Shown here piece after piece: positions 1 through 5,749 of a stretch of 10,583 bases of DNA. The notes under the pieces were generated by a model, which made no database searches, had not been told where the DNA came from, and saw nothing but the letters and a program-made list of their open reading frames with translations. The first letter of the stretch is position 1, and each line of letters opens with the position of its first letter. This DNA is from Nitrospinota bacterium (lineage in GTDB: Bacteria; Nitrospinota; Nitrospinia; Nitrospinales; VA-1). The position numbers and the translations under genes were made by a program. Where the stretch lies: assembly GCA_022567815.1 (NCBI GenBank), contig JADFGI010000074.1:1-10583 (forward strand), given 5' to 3'.

Positions 1-24
1 TTTGTAACTTTTGAAAATCAACGA

Positions 25-109
25 CCCCGCCGCAAGTGGACGGAGTATCCGACAAGGATTTCTATTTAAAAGCCGTATCAAGCTACGGGGAATAAAACCC
101 ACTGGTGGG
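25..109. repeat. Degenerate GC-rich hairpin repeats upstream of the fusion gene
   Basis: Three short inverted repeats lie in the leader. An imperfect one at 25-45 begins CCCCGCCGCAAG, the same 12 bases that begin the hairpin at 9601-9620. CCGTA/TACGG pairs at 73-77 and 84-88. CCCAC/GTGGG pairs at 98-102 and 105-109. The last runs into CTGGTGGGATTT (102-113), which recurs exactly at 3840-3851 beside another hairpin. No convincing -35/-10 pair is visible in bases 1-125. They look like decayed copies of dispersed intergenic repeats rather than a regulator site; this is inference. Confidence 0.45.
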
Positions 110-117
110 ATTTCCGC

Positions 118-123
118 AGGAAG
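118..123 (+). promoter_or_regulatory. Ribosome binding site deciding the start of the TPR/FGE fusion gene
   Basis: AGGAAG lies 2 bases before ATG 126 (the AGGA core is 4 bases away). The spacing is short but acceptable. The in-frame GTG at 105 has no purine-rich site at a suitable distance, and starting there would add seven residues in front of the signal peptide. Confidence 0.5.
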
Positions 124-125
124 CT

Positions 126-2660
126 ATGGTCCTCAAACCAACATTCCGGCTATTTCGCATATGCGTCATCCTCGCCCTGACGATGGGACCATGGATCCAG
201 ACCGCCAGCGCAGAAGAAACCGTTGAAAATCGGCTGAAGTCGATTTTAAATCTGACAGACCAGAATATCGACCTGGCGGAAACCGTTCTGCTCATTTCCA
301 AACATCGCGACCCGGCCCTCGACCTCGCTCCCCTGCGTGCAGAATTGGACCGGTTGACCGACTCGGTACGGACCAAGTTGGCAAAAGCCTCCTCCCCGGA
401 AGAAATCGTCAATGCTTTCCGAAAAACCATTCATCAGGAAGCGGGCTACCGTTACAGCGACCAGGTCGATGCCCAGGGAATCCCCATTAATCCCGCCGAG
501 CTTTTCCTGCATGGAATGCTCGCCAGCAAACGGGGTTATTGCATGAACCTTTCCCTGCTCTACCTCATCATCGCCAACCGTCTGGACATTCCCCTTTACG
601 GAGTGCCTCTGCCTAACCATTTTTTTGTCCGTTATGAATCCGGCAGAACGCGCATCAATATTGAAGCCACTGATGGGGGATACACACTTCCTGACAGCTT
701 TTACCAAAAACGATTTAGCTTGCCTGAACCAAAGAGCTCGATTTTTTTTATGCGCAATATCGGGAAAAAATCCACCCTCGGCGCTTATTTTTCCAACGTG
801 GGCATGGTCTATTATAAAAGCAAACAGCCTGAAACAGCCGTTTTTTACCTGAACCTCTCGACCCAGATCAATCCGGAATCGATCGAAGCGCACAACAATC
901 TGGCTAATATCTATTCCGAAACCCAGCAAATGGAAAAAGCCATCCTGCATTATCAACTGGCCCTGAAAGCCGACCCCAACAACCTGTCCACCCTGTACAA
1001 CCTTGGACTGGCCTACAAACAATCCGGCCAAACGGACAAAGCCATAGAGGCGTTTTTGCAGGTAGTCCAAATCGACGCGTTTTATGGTCCCGGTCATCAG
1101 GCATTAGTGAACCTGTTTCAGGCAAAAAGACAATACTTCGGCGCCCTTCTGCATTTAAAAAAGCTGGTGCAAATAGACCCCCGGAATTTCCGCACGCAGA
1201 TTGCCATCGGAAAAATTTATTTACGCATGGGCCAACACCCATTGGCTCTGGAAACCTTCAACCGCTTGAGGGCTCAATATCCCGGCAAAGTGGAAGTATT
1301 GGAGCCGTTGGCGGAAACGTTTTACCGGATGGACGATTTCGATCATGCCATTGAGCTTTACCGCTATCTCATTGAGCATCATCCCGAACTTCTTCGCGCC
1401 TATATTCAACTGGGATGGACCCATTACCGCAAAGGCGAAATCAGCCTGGCGACAGCCTGGACCAAACGCGGACTGAAAACAGCCAAGGGAAAGGAAAATC
1501 TGGTCGTTCTGGCGCAAATGAATCTAGGTTTTTATGCCTTAATGGGCCAAACATTTCCAGAAGCCAGGCAATGGTATCGAAAAGCTCTCAAAAGTAAAAA
1601 CCCCCGTGTGGCAGTTGACATGGTGAAGGATATTCAGAACGCCGTCCGGCGATTTCCCGGCCGACCGGAACTGGAATTTTTCAGCGGCTGGATTTTTTTT
1701 GAATCCGGACAGATTGAAAGCGGCAAACCCATTCTGCAACATTATCTGGAACAAAACCCGTCTGGAAAATTCGCGCAGGAAGCCCGCTCCCTTTTGCAAA
1801 GCCTGATTTATAAAAAAGTCGATGACAAGGCAAAAGAGATCCCAAAAGGAATGGCGTTGGTGCCTTCCGGTTTTTTTACCATGGGTTCCAATAATACCGG
1901 ATCCGATGAGGCCCCTGAGCATCAGGTATTTCTCGATGCATTTTACATCGACACTTACGAAGTGGCCGCGAGCGACTATGCGGAGTTCTTGAATGCCGTC
2001 AACAACACAATGGGCTATTACCTCGACAATAAATACGGAATGTTGTTTTACAATGGACGGTTTCTGACCAGGCCTGGATTGGGATCTTTACCCATAAACA
2101 ACGTGAGTTGGAATGGAGCGAATACTTATTGCCTCTGGAAGGGCAAGCGTCTCCCCACCGAAGCGGAATGGGAAAAAGCCGCACGCGGCACAGACAAGCG
2201 GATTTATCCCTGGGGAAATACTCCGCCAACGCCCGAACGCGCCCGTTATCTTCAAACCTGGACGCAGGAGCTGGCTCACCGCGTCATGGTTCCGGTCGAT
2301 GCTCTTCCAGAAGGTAAAAGCCCTTTTGGACTACACAACATGGCGGGAAACGTAAAAGAATGGGTGGACGATTGGTATGATCGAGAGTATTATGAGGATT
2401 CTTCCGAATATGAAAACCCCAGGGGGCCCATTGGTGGAGAATTCAGGGCACTCAGAGGAGGTTCCTGGCGTGATTTAGGCGGGTTCGTTTACTCGTCATT
2501 CCGCAACAACAGCTACCAAGACACTCGAATGGATGATTACGGCTTCCGTTGCGCCAAAAGCATTGGCGCTGAAAAGTCCCCAAAAAAACTGATACGATGG
2601 AAGGATCGCAATTTTATCGAAAATCGGTATTTTAAAATTAATAGCCAAAATGGACTTTAA
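126..2660 (+). CDS. Exported transglutaminase-like / TPR / FGE-fold (SUMF1-type) fusion protein
   Basis: Encodes 844 aa. Residues 1-29 form a Sec signal peptide ending TASA|EE, so the protein is probably periplasmic or outer-membrane associated. Residues ~85-205 resemble the SirB1/transglutaminase-like fold, with candidate Cys139 (in KRGYC), His165 (in PNHFF) and Glu180/Asp183 (in NIEATDGG). Seven TPR units start in exact 34-residue register at 221, 255, 289, 323, 357, 391 and 425; looser units lie near 463 and 514. Residues ~575-811 are an FGE-sulfatase/SUMF1-type domain: GMALVPSGFFTMGS (575-588), RLPTEAEWEKAAR (675-687), YPWGN (694-698), NMAGNVKEW (738-746), ALRGGSW (775-781), YGFRC (805-809). 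The cysteine pair of true formylglycine-generating enzymes, just before GFRC, is absent (SSFRNNSYQDTRMDDYGFRC), so that activity is unlikely. I chose ATG 126 because it has AGGAAG upstream and gives a clean signal peptide; an in-frame GTG at 105 has no ribosome site. Substrate and role are unknown. Confidence 0.9.
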   Translation: MVLKPTFRLFRICVILALTMGPWIQTASAEETVENRLKSILNLTDQNIDLAETVLLISKHRDPALDLAPLRAELDRLTDSVRTKLAKASSPEEIVNAFRKTIHQEAGYRYSDQVDAQGIPINPAELFLHGMLASKRGYCMNLSLLYLIIANRLDIPLYGVPLPNHFFVRYESGRTRINIEATDGGYTLPDSFYQKRFSLPEPKSSIFFMRNIGKKSTLGAYFSNVGMVYYKSKQPETAVFYLNLSTQINPESIEAHNNLANIYSETQQMEKAILHYQLALKADPNNLSTLYNLGLAYKQSGQTDKAIEAFLQVVQIDAFYGPGHQALVNLFQAKRQYFGALLHLKKLVQIDPRNFRTQIAIGKIYLRMGQHPLALETFNRLRAQYPGKVEVLEPLAETFYRMDDFDHAIELYRYLIEHHPELLRAYIQLGWTHYRKGEISLATAWTKRGLKTAKGKENLVVLAQMNLGFYALMGQTFPEARQWYRKALKSKNPRVAVDMVKDIQNAVRRFPGRPELEFFSGWIFFESGQIESGKPILQHYLEQNPSGKFAQEARSLLQSLIYKKVDDKAKEIPKGMALVPSGFFTMGSNNTGSDEAPEHQVFLDAFYIDTYEVAASDYAEFLNAVNNTMGYYLDNKYGMLFYNGRFLTRPGLGSLPINNVSWNGANTYCLWKGKRLPTEAEWEKAARGTDKRIYPWGNTPPTPERARYLQTWTQELAHRVMVPVDALPEGKSPFGLHNMAGNVKEWVDDWYDREYYEDSSEYENPRGPIGGEFRALRGGSWRDLGGFVYSSFRNNSYQDTRMDDYGFRCAKSIGAEKSPKKLIRWKDRNFIENRYFKINSQNGL

Positions 2661-2663
2661 TTC

Positions 2664-2933
2664 ATGATCGGCGCCATTGAAATAATGATCATCGCGATCA
2701 TCTTCGGCATCATTTACGGAAGGGACGCGATCGACAAGTCATTCAAAAAGCACCCGGACGAAGGCGTTATGGAAAGTTTTGCCGAGGACGTTAAGGAGTA
2801 TTACCATACCGACCCAAAGCGCCTGGTCAAACTGGGAGTTTTCATCGTATCCGTTATCGCTTTTTTATGCATGGCCGCCTACCTGATCGTCACCCGCACC
2901 GATTTCCTGCTCATGCTGGGTCTGGATCAATAG
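2664..2933 (+). CDS. Small two-helix membrane protein, uncharacterised
   Basis: Encodes 89 aa that I do not recognise. A hydrophobic segment at residues ~3-19 (EIMIIAIIFGIIYG) is followed by a charged stretch (20-56: RDAIDKSFKK, then DEGVMESFAEDVKEYY). A second hydrophobic segment covers ~57-76, and a further hydrophobic stretch lies near the C-terminus. It should be an inner-membrane protein with a short soluble loop. The first helix followed by a lysine-rich amphipathic stretch is faintly TatA-like, but the second helix and the missing TatA FG motif argue against that. The start lies 3 bases after the stop of the TPR/FGE fusion gene and has no strong ribosome site, so translation is probably coupled to that gene and the two products may work together. 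The last 7 bases overlap the convergent flavin reductase gene. Confidence 0.7.
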   Translation: MIGAIEIMIIAIIFGIIYGRDAIDKSFKKHPDEGVMESFAEDVKEYYHTDPKRLVKLGVFIVSVIAFLCMAAYLIVTRTDFLLMLGLDQ

Positions 2934-3397
2934 TTGAATCCGTTGGTCCTTGTGTGAATATAAGGATCGCCTCCCTTGAGAACCTTGCCGCCGACGATCT
3001 CCCCGATATACAGAACATGGTCGCCTGAGAAAACGGAATTGACGACTTCGCATTCCAAACAGGAAACGGCGTCGCTCAAAATCCTGATTCCGTGCGTGCC
3101 CCTGGTGGTTTTGATTCCTTTGAACATATCGTCTTGAGGCGGCTTGCTGAAATGCTTGAGAAGGCCATTGGTGTCTTTACCCAGCACGTTGATGATGAAT
3201 GCGTTCGAGCCCTCCACCAGCAAGCGGGCGGGCCGAACCGTGGCCAACACGATAGACACCGCCGGGGGATCGAAGGAACACTGGTTGACCCAACTGGCAA
3301 GGACTGCGTCTTCCTGATCGCCGCACTTTGCCGTGACCACAAACAAACCGCTGGCGATGCGCCCCAGGGCTTTCCCAACCTCCTTTTTATTTTTCAA
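2927..3397 (-). CDS. Flavin reductase-like FMN-binding domain protein
   Basis: Encodes 156 aa, the usual size for a stand-alone flavin reductase-like domain (split-barrel FMN-binding fold). Family features seen are GRIASGLFVVTA (residues 12-23), ASWVNQCSFDPPAVSIVL (34-51), the FIINVLG strand (68-74), and ECEVVNSVFSGDHVLYIGEI (115-134) with the GDH..YIGEV-type motif near the end. Such proteins bind FMN and reduce free flavin with NAD(P)H or pass electrons to a partner; the substrate cannot be told from sequence. I chose TTG 3397 because AAAGGAG sits 6 bases before it. A TTG at 3415 is in frame but has no such site, and its codons would themselves contain the ribosome site. The gene converges on the small membrane gene with a 7-base tail overlap and has no same-strand neighbour close by; cytosolic, probably monocistronic. 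Confidence 0.88.
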   Translation of the reverse strand: MKNKKEVGKALGRIASGLFVVTAKCGDQEDAVLASWVNQCSFDPPAVSIVLATVRPARLLVEGSNAFIINVLGKDTNGLLKHFSKPPQDDMFKGIKTTRGTHGIRILSDAVSCLECEVVNSVFSGDHVLYIGEIVGGKVLKGGDPYIHTRTNGFNY

Positions 3398-3402
3398 TTT
3401 TT

Positions 3403-3409
3403 TCTCCTT
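3403..3409 (-). promoter_or_regulatory. Ribosome binding site for the TTG start of the flavin reductase gene
   Basis: AAAGGAG on the minus strand is followed by 6 bases (AAAAAA region) and then TTG at 3397. This decides for the shorter protein over the in-frame TTG at 3415. Confidence 0.65.
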
Positions 3410-3446
3410 TGGCAAATAATGTCAAACATCAATGGGATGCGCTGAA

Positions 3447-3475
3447 ATTTTAATCCCCCGGTGTCCATACATCAA
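3447..3475 (-). promoter_or_regulatory. Candidate sigma70-type promoter of the flavin reductase gene
   Basis: On the minus strand, TTGATG (3475-3470; 4/6 to TTGACA) is separated by exactly 17 bases from TAAAAT (3452-3447; 5/6 to TATAAT). Transcription would start near 3440, leaving a leader of about 43 bases before TTG 3397. The match is by eye and unscored. Confidence 0.4.
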
Positions 3476-3510
3476 GGCATTAATATTTTCCAGCAAAGTA
3501 CGCTTCCCAA

Positions 3511-3525
3511 CCAGCGTGACGCTGG
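3511..3525. repeat. Perfect hairpin CCAGCG-TGA-CGCTGG
   Basis: A 6-bp stem with a 3-base loop, followed by GACCCAA. The same GACCCAA follows the next hairpin (3532-3547), so the two form a near-tandem pair (CCAGC..GCTGGACCCAA). The same stem occurs at 4552-4566 and 4634-4648 with different loops. Confidence 0.7.
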
Positions 3526-3531
3526 ACCCAA

Positions 3532-3638
3532 CCAGCCTGGGGGCTGGACCCAATATTGACGTGCGATGGGTTTATGGCTGACTGAATCCTCCATCGTGGC
3601 GAATTTTTTATCCTAACATTTTCCTCCCGCGTAGCGGG
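3532..3638. repeat. Dispersed hairpin element, copy 1
   Basis: Left hairpin CCAGCC-TGGG-GGCTGG (3532-3547), a core of about 75 bases, then right hairpin CCCGC-GTA-GCGGG (3626-3638). The first 26 bases match copy 2 exactly, and the core continues with only scattered substitutions and one single-base shift to about 3610. No coding frame runs through it. It looks like a small non-autonomous or REP/BIME-type element; mechanism unknown. Confidence 0.7.
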
Positions 3639-3683
3639 CGTGAGCAAGTTCCCCTCCGCGAAGGAGCCAAGCCAGCTTCTCTT

Positions 3684-3698
3684 CCCCGCGTTGCGGGG
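3684..3698. repeat. Perfect hairpin CCCCGC-GTT-GCGGGG
   Basis: A 6-bp GC stem with a 3-base loop, directly abutting the left hairpin of element copy 2. It resembles the right hairpin of copy 1 (CCCGC-GTA-GCGGG), so it may be the end of a further truncated element. Confidence 0.7.
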
Positions 3699-3815
3699 CC
3701 AGCCTGGGGGCTGGACCCAATATTAACGTGCTATGGGTTTATGGTTGACTAGAATCCTTCATGGTGCAGAAATTTTCCTCCAGACGTTTTCAGGGCCTCG
3801 CGAAGCGTCAGGCCC
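3699..3815. repeat. Dispersed hairpin element, copy 2
   Basis: Left hairpin CCAGCC-TGGG-GGCTGG (3699-3714), identical to copy 1, then a core closely matching copy 1 to about 3777. It ends in a long hairpin: GGGCCT (3793-3798) pairs with AGGCCC (3810-3815), and CGC/GCG pairs inside around a GAA loop. The right end therefore differs from copy 1, suggesting modular exchange of the terminal hairpin. Confidence 0.7.
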
Positions 3816-3824
3816 AAGCTTCCT

Positions 3825-3839
3825 CCCCACGTAGTGGGG
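3825..3839. repeat. Perfect hairpin CCCCAC-GTA-GTGGGG
   Basis: A 6-bp stem with a GTA loop, about 20 bases beyond the 3' end of the exported-protein gene that stops at 3859. Compared with CCCCGC-GTT-GCGGGG at 3684-3698, one base on each arm has changed so that pairing is kept. It could serve as a transcript end or stabiliser for that gene, but no T-run follows on the minus strand. Confidence 0.6.
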
Positions 3840-3858
3840 CTGGTGGGATTTAATCTAT

Positions 3859-4533
3859 TTAAAACTTTCCCTTCCCGATTTTAAATATGTCCGGATTTTC
3901 AGGTTGTTGAATGTAGGACAGTTTGAGAACGATATCCTGATTGGGAGGCAAACCCGGTTTTTTGGGATTGACTAAAAGCAGAAGAACCATCCGGCCTTTT
4001 TTATCCGATCCGCGAAAGACCAGTATCGAGTCCTTTCCAAAGGGTTGGTTCACCGCCAATCCTTCTTGTCTATATGTCTGCCCGGAAAAATATCCACGAA
4101 GCTGATTGGCCAGGTTCACCACCTGCTCAGCATTGGGTTTCTCCACCACAGGCTTGCCCCAAATGACATTAACTTGTATCAGCCGCCGGGATTTATAACC
4201 AAAAACATAATAAGTCCGTGCGGGACCGGACTGGGGAAGAAGATCCTCCAGCAAGATTCCCAGATTGACGGTTTTTTCGACTGGGTGAAGCTGGCGTTCG
4301 ACATTCTTTTTGGAAACGCGAAAATCTTTATAAATGGCTCGGTAAACTTCTTTCTCAGTCATGCCAAAACGGGCTGACCGAAATCCTTCAACCGTTGCTT
4401 GGTTTTTTGACGAGACTTTTGGGATTATCTTTTTCCCCTGGCCCGCACCAGCAGTCAATGGAACTACGGCAAAAAATAATGCGGCCATTAAAAAAAATAA
4501 AACCCATCGTCCGCTGATTGGATTTTTTTTCAC
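3859..4533 (-). CDS. Uncharacterised exported protein
   Basis: Encodes 224 aa. I do not recognise a defined family. Residues 1-30 form a Sec signal peptide (KK near the start, hydrophobic WVLFFLMAALFFAVVPL, then TAGA before GQGKK), so the mature protein is probably periplasmic. Residues ~50-71 (GFRSARFGMTEKEVYRAIYKDF) resemble the FGMT..EV turn-helix seen at the start of BamE/SmpA-like and other small exported alpha/beta domains; this is only a motif-level likeness. Later parts alternate beta-type strands (RTYYVFGY, LIQVNVIWG, RMVLLLLVNP, IVLKLSYIQQ) with one helix (EQVVNLANQLRGYF, 136-149), suggesting one compact alpha/beta domain. There is no lipobox cysteine and no further membrane helix. 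The start is GTG 4533 with AGGGAG 5 bases upstream. Its leader lies inside hairpin element copy 3, downstream of the radical SAM gene on the same strand. Confidence 0.8.
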   Translation of the reverse strand: MKKNPISGRWVLFFLMAALFFAVVPLTAGAGQGKKIIPKVSSKNQATVEGFRSARFGMTEKEVYRAIYKDFRVSKKNVERQLHPVEKTVNLGILLEDLLPQSGPARTYYVFGYKSRRLIQVNVIWGKPVVEKPNAEQVVNLANQLRGYFSGQTYRQEGLAVNQPFGKDSILVFRGSDKKGRMVLLLLVNPKKPGLPPNQDIVLKLSYIQQPENPDIFKIGKGKF

Positions 4534-4551
4534 CTTGGCTCCCTGAACCAG

Positions 4552-4648
4552 CCAGCGTACCGCTGGATGAAATATAAACGAACTAGGGATTTATAAGCCA
4601 CCTGAACCCTGCTTCGTGCTGAAAATTTTTGGTCCAGCGCTACGCTGG
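4552..4648. repeat. Dispersed hairpin element, copy 3 (diverged)
   Basis: Left hairpin CCAGCG-TAC-CGCTGG (4552-4566), a core aligning with copies 1 and 2 (GGATTTATAAGCC against GGGTTTATGGCTG; TGAACCCTGCTTCGTG against TGAATCCTCCATCGTG; then GAAAATTTTT), and right hairpin CCAGCG-CTA-CGCTGG (4634-4648). It fills the gap between two minus-strand genes: the right hairpin contains the stop codon of the radical SAM gene, and the left hairpin lies just before the ribosome site of the exported-protein gene. Confidence 0.65.
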
Positions 4649-5695
4649 CCATCTACCGGGAATGGGTTCGTGGCAATGAGGGCAGGCCCCGTTTTTAAGC
4701 CGATTGCAAAGAACGTTAAACCCCTGCCGCTCAATGACGGCCTCACCGCATTGGGGGCAAAAAGTATTTTCCGTATTCTCCACCTGACCCGGCAAATTTC
4801 CCGAATAAATATACCTCAACCCGGCTTCTTTCCCCAACTGTCTGGCCCGCAACAAAGTTTTCGCGGGAGTCCTTTCCACGTTCTTCATTTTGTAATCGGG
4901 ATGAAACGCCGTCACATGCCAGGGGATATCCACCGATACGGAAGCGATGAATTGCGCTATTTGGGCTAACTCTTCATCGGAGTCGTTATAATCAGGAATC
5001 GTCAGCGTCACGATTTCTATCCAGAATCCCATTGCATGGGTTTGGCGGATGGTCTCCAACACCGCGTCCAGATTGCCGCCCAACCGGCGATAATTTTTTG
5101 CGGAAAATGACTTGAGGTCAATTTTATACAAGTCGATCCAGGGTTCAATATACGCCAGAACCTCCGGCGTTCCATGCCCGTTGGAAACATATGCGGTGAG
5201 TAACCCGCGGTCCCTGGCTTCGCGGAAAACCTCGACCGCCCACTCACTGGTAATCAACGGTTCGTTGTAGGTCGAAACAACCGTCCTGGAACCATGCTGT
5301 TCCGCCAGGTCACAGATTCCACCGGCGGTGATCGATGTGAAGTTGCTGGTGGATGCGTCGTCCCTCAGGGTCTGCGATGTGAACCAATTCTGACAATAGG
5401 CGCAACGAAAATCACAACCCAGCATTCCAAAGCTCAACGCAGAGCTCCCGGGAAGGACGTGAAAGAAAGGTTTTTTCTCTATCGGATCGTTTTGCACGCC
5501 CGCCGCATAATTGAAGGGAACGCGGAGAATGCCTCCTTCGTTGAATCGGACCTTGCAAATTCCCCGCTGACCGGGACGCAATTTGCAAAGGTGGCCGCAG
5601 GCGGTACAGATCAAATTATCGTTGGAAAGCTTTTTGACCAGCTCGCCTGGCCGGGTCGAAATATCGAGTTTGCTTTGAAATGTTTCGAGGGCCAT
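4640..5695 (-). CDS. amrS: AmmeMemoRadiSam-type radical SAM enzyme (AmrS family)
   Basis: Encodes 351 aa, typical for the family. N-terminal cysteines C30, C33, C37 and C47 (CTACGHLC..GIC) are a hallmark of this group and of related PflA-like activases. The radical SAM 4Fe-4S motif is C94-C98-C101 in GCDFRCAYCQNW. Also seen are STYNEPLI (141-148), YVSNGHGTPEVL (169-180), DLYKIDLKSF (188-197) and TAFHPDYKM (262-270). The C-terminus has a zinc-ribbon pair CPQC (313-316) and CPHC (338-341). The family is named for genomic pairing with AMMECR1 and Memo proteins; its reaction is not settled to my knowledge, and neither partner is in this window. The start was put at ATG 5695; an in-frame TTG at 5737 would add 14 residues and neither has a strong ribosome site. 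It lies 54 bases after sufU on the same strand and may be read with the suf operon. The last residues (GRWPA) and the stop are encoded within a repeat hairpin. Confidence 0.88.
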   Translation of the reverse strand: MALETFQSKLDISTRPGELVKKLSNDNLICTACGHLCKLRPGQRGICKVRFNEGGILRVPFNYAAGVQNDPIEKKPFFHVLPGSSALSFGMLGCDFRCAYCQNWFTSQTLRDDASTSNFTSITAGGICDLAEQHGSRTVVSTYNEPLITSEWAVEVFREARDRGLLTAYVSNGHGTPEVLAYIEPWIDLYKIDLKSFSAKNYRRLGGNLDAVLETIRQTHAMGFWIEIVTLTIPDYNDSDEELAQIAQFIASVSVDIPWHVTAFHPDYKMKNVERTPAKTLLRARQLGKEAGLRYIYSGNLPGQVENTENTFCPQCGEAVIERQGFNVLCNRLKNGACPHCHEPIPGRWPA

Positions 5696-5749
5696 GACAA
5701 GGTCCAATTGGGCAAAACTGGAAAGGCAGGAGTTCAAATGGGATGCAGG

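Larger units (their letters stand above)
3416..3858. other. Gene-free region filled with hairpin repeats
   Basis: About 440 bases with no recognisable gene. The part next to the flavin reductase gene (3416-3500) carries its probable promoter. The rest consists of short perfect hairpins and two copies of a ~100-bp element, listed separately. A 43-codon minus-strand frame (3422-3553) is open from a TTG but has no ribosome site. No hairpin here is followed by a clear T-run, so I do not call a classical terminator. Confidence 0.7.

Noticed and set aside
105..125. GTG at 105 as the start of the TPR/FGE fusion protein
   Set aside because: No ribosome site precedes it, it falls in a hairpin repeat, and the ATG at 126 gives a normal signal peptide with AGGAAG upstream.
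246..1097. Long open frame on the minus strand opposite the TPR gene
   Set aside because: It lies fully antisense to a well-supported coding region with signal peptide and TPR periodicity, and its translation shows no recognisable motif.
1848..2561. Calling the C-terminal domain a formylglycine-generating enzyme for sulfatase activation
   Set aside because: The catalytic cysteine pair is missing and no sulfatase gene is present in the window.
2664..2750. TatA-like translocase component
   Set aside because: Only the helix-plus-basic-stretch outline agrees; the FG hinge is not in place and a second membrane helix follows.
3511..3839. CRISPR-like array
   Set aside because: The hairpins are short, vary in sequence and are irregularly spaced; there is no constant direct repeat with unique spacers and no cas gene.
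3793..3839. Intrinsic terminator for the exported-protein gene
   Set aside because: The hairpins are strong but no T-run follows on the minus strand, and the same hairpins belong to the dispersed repeat family.
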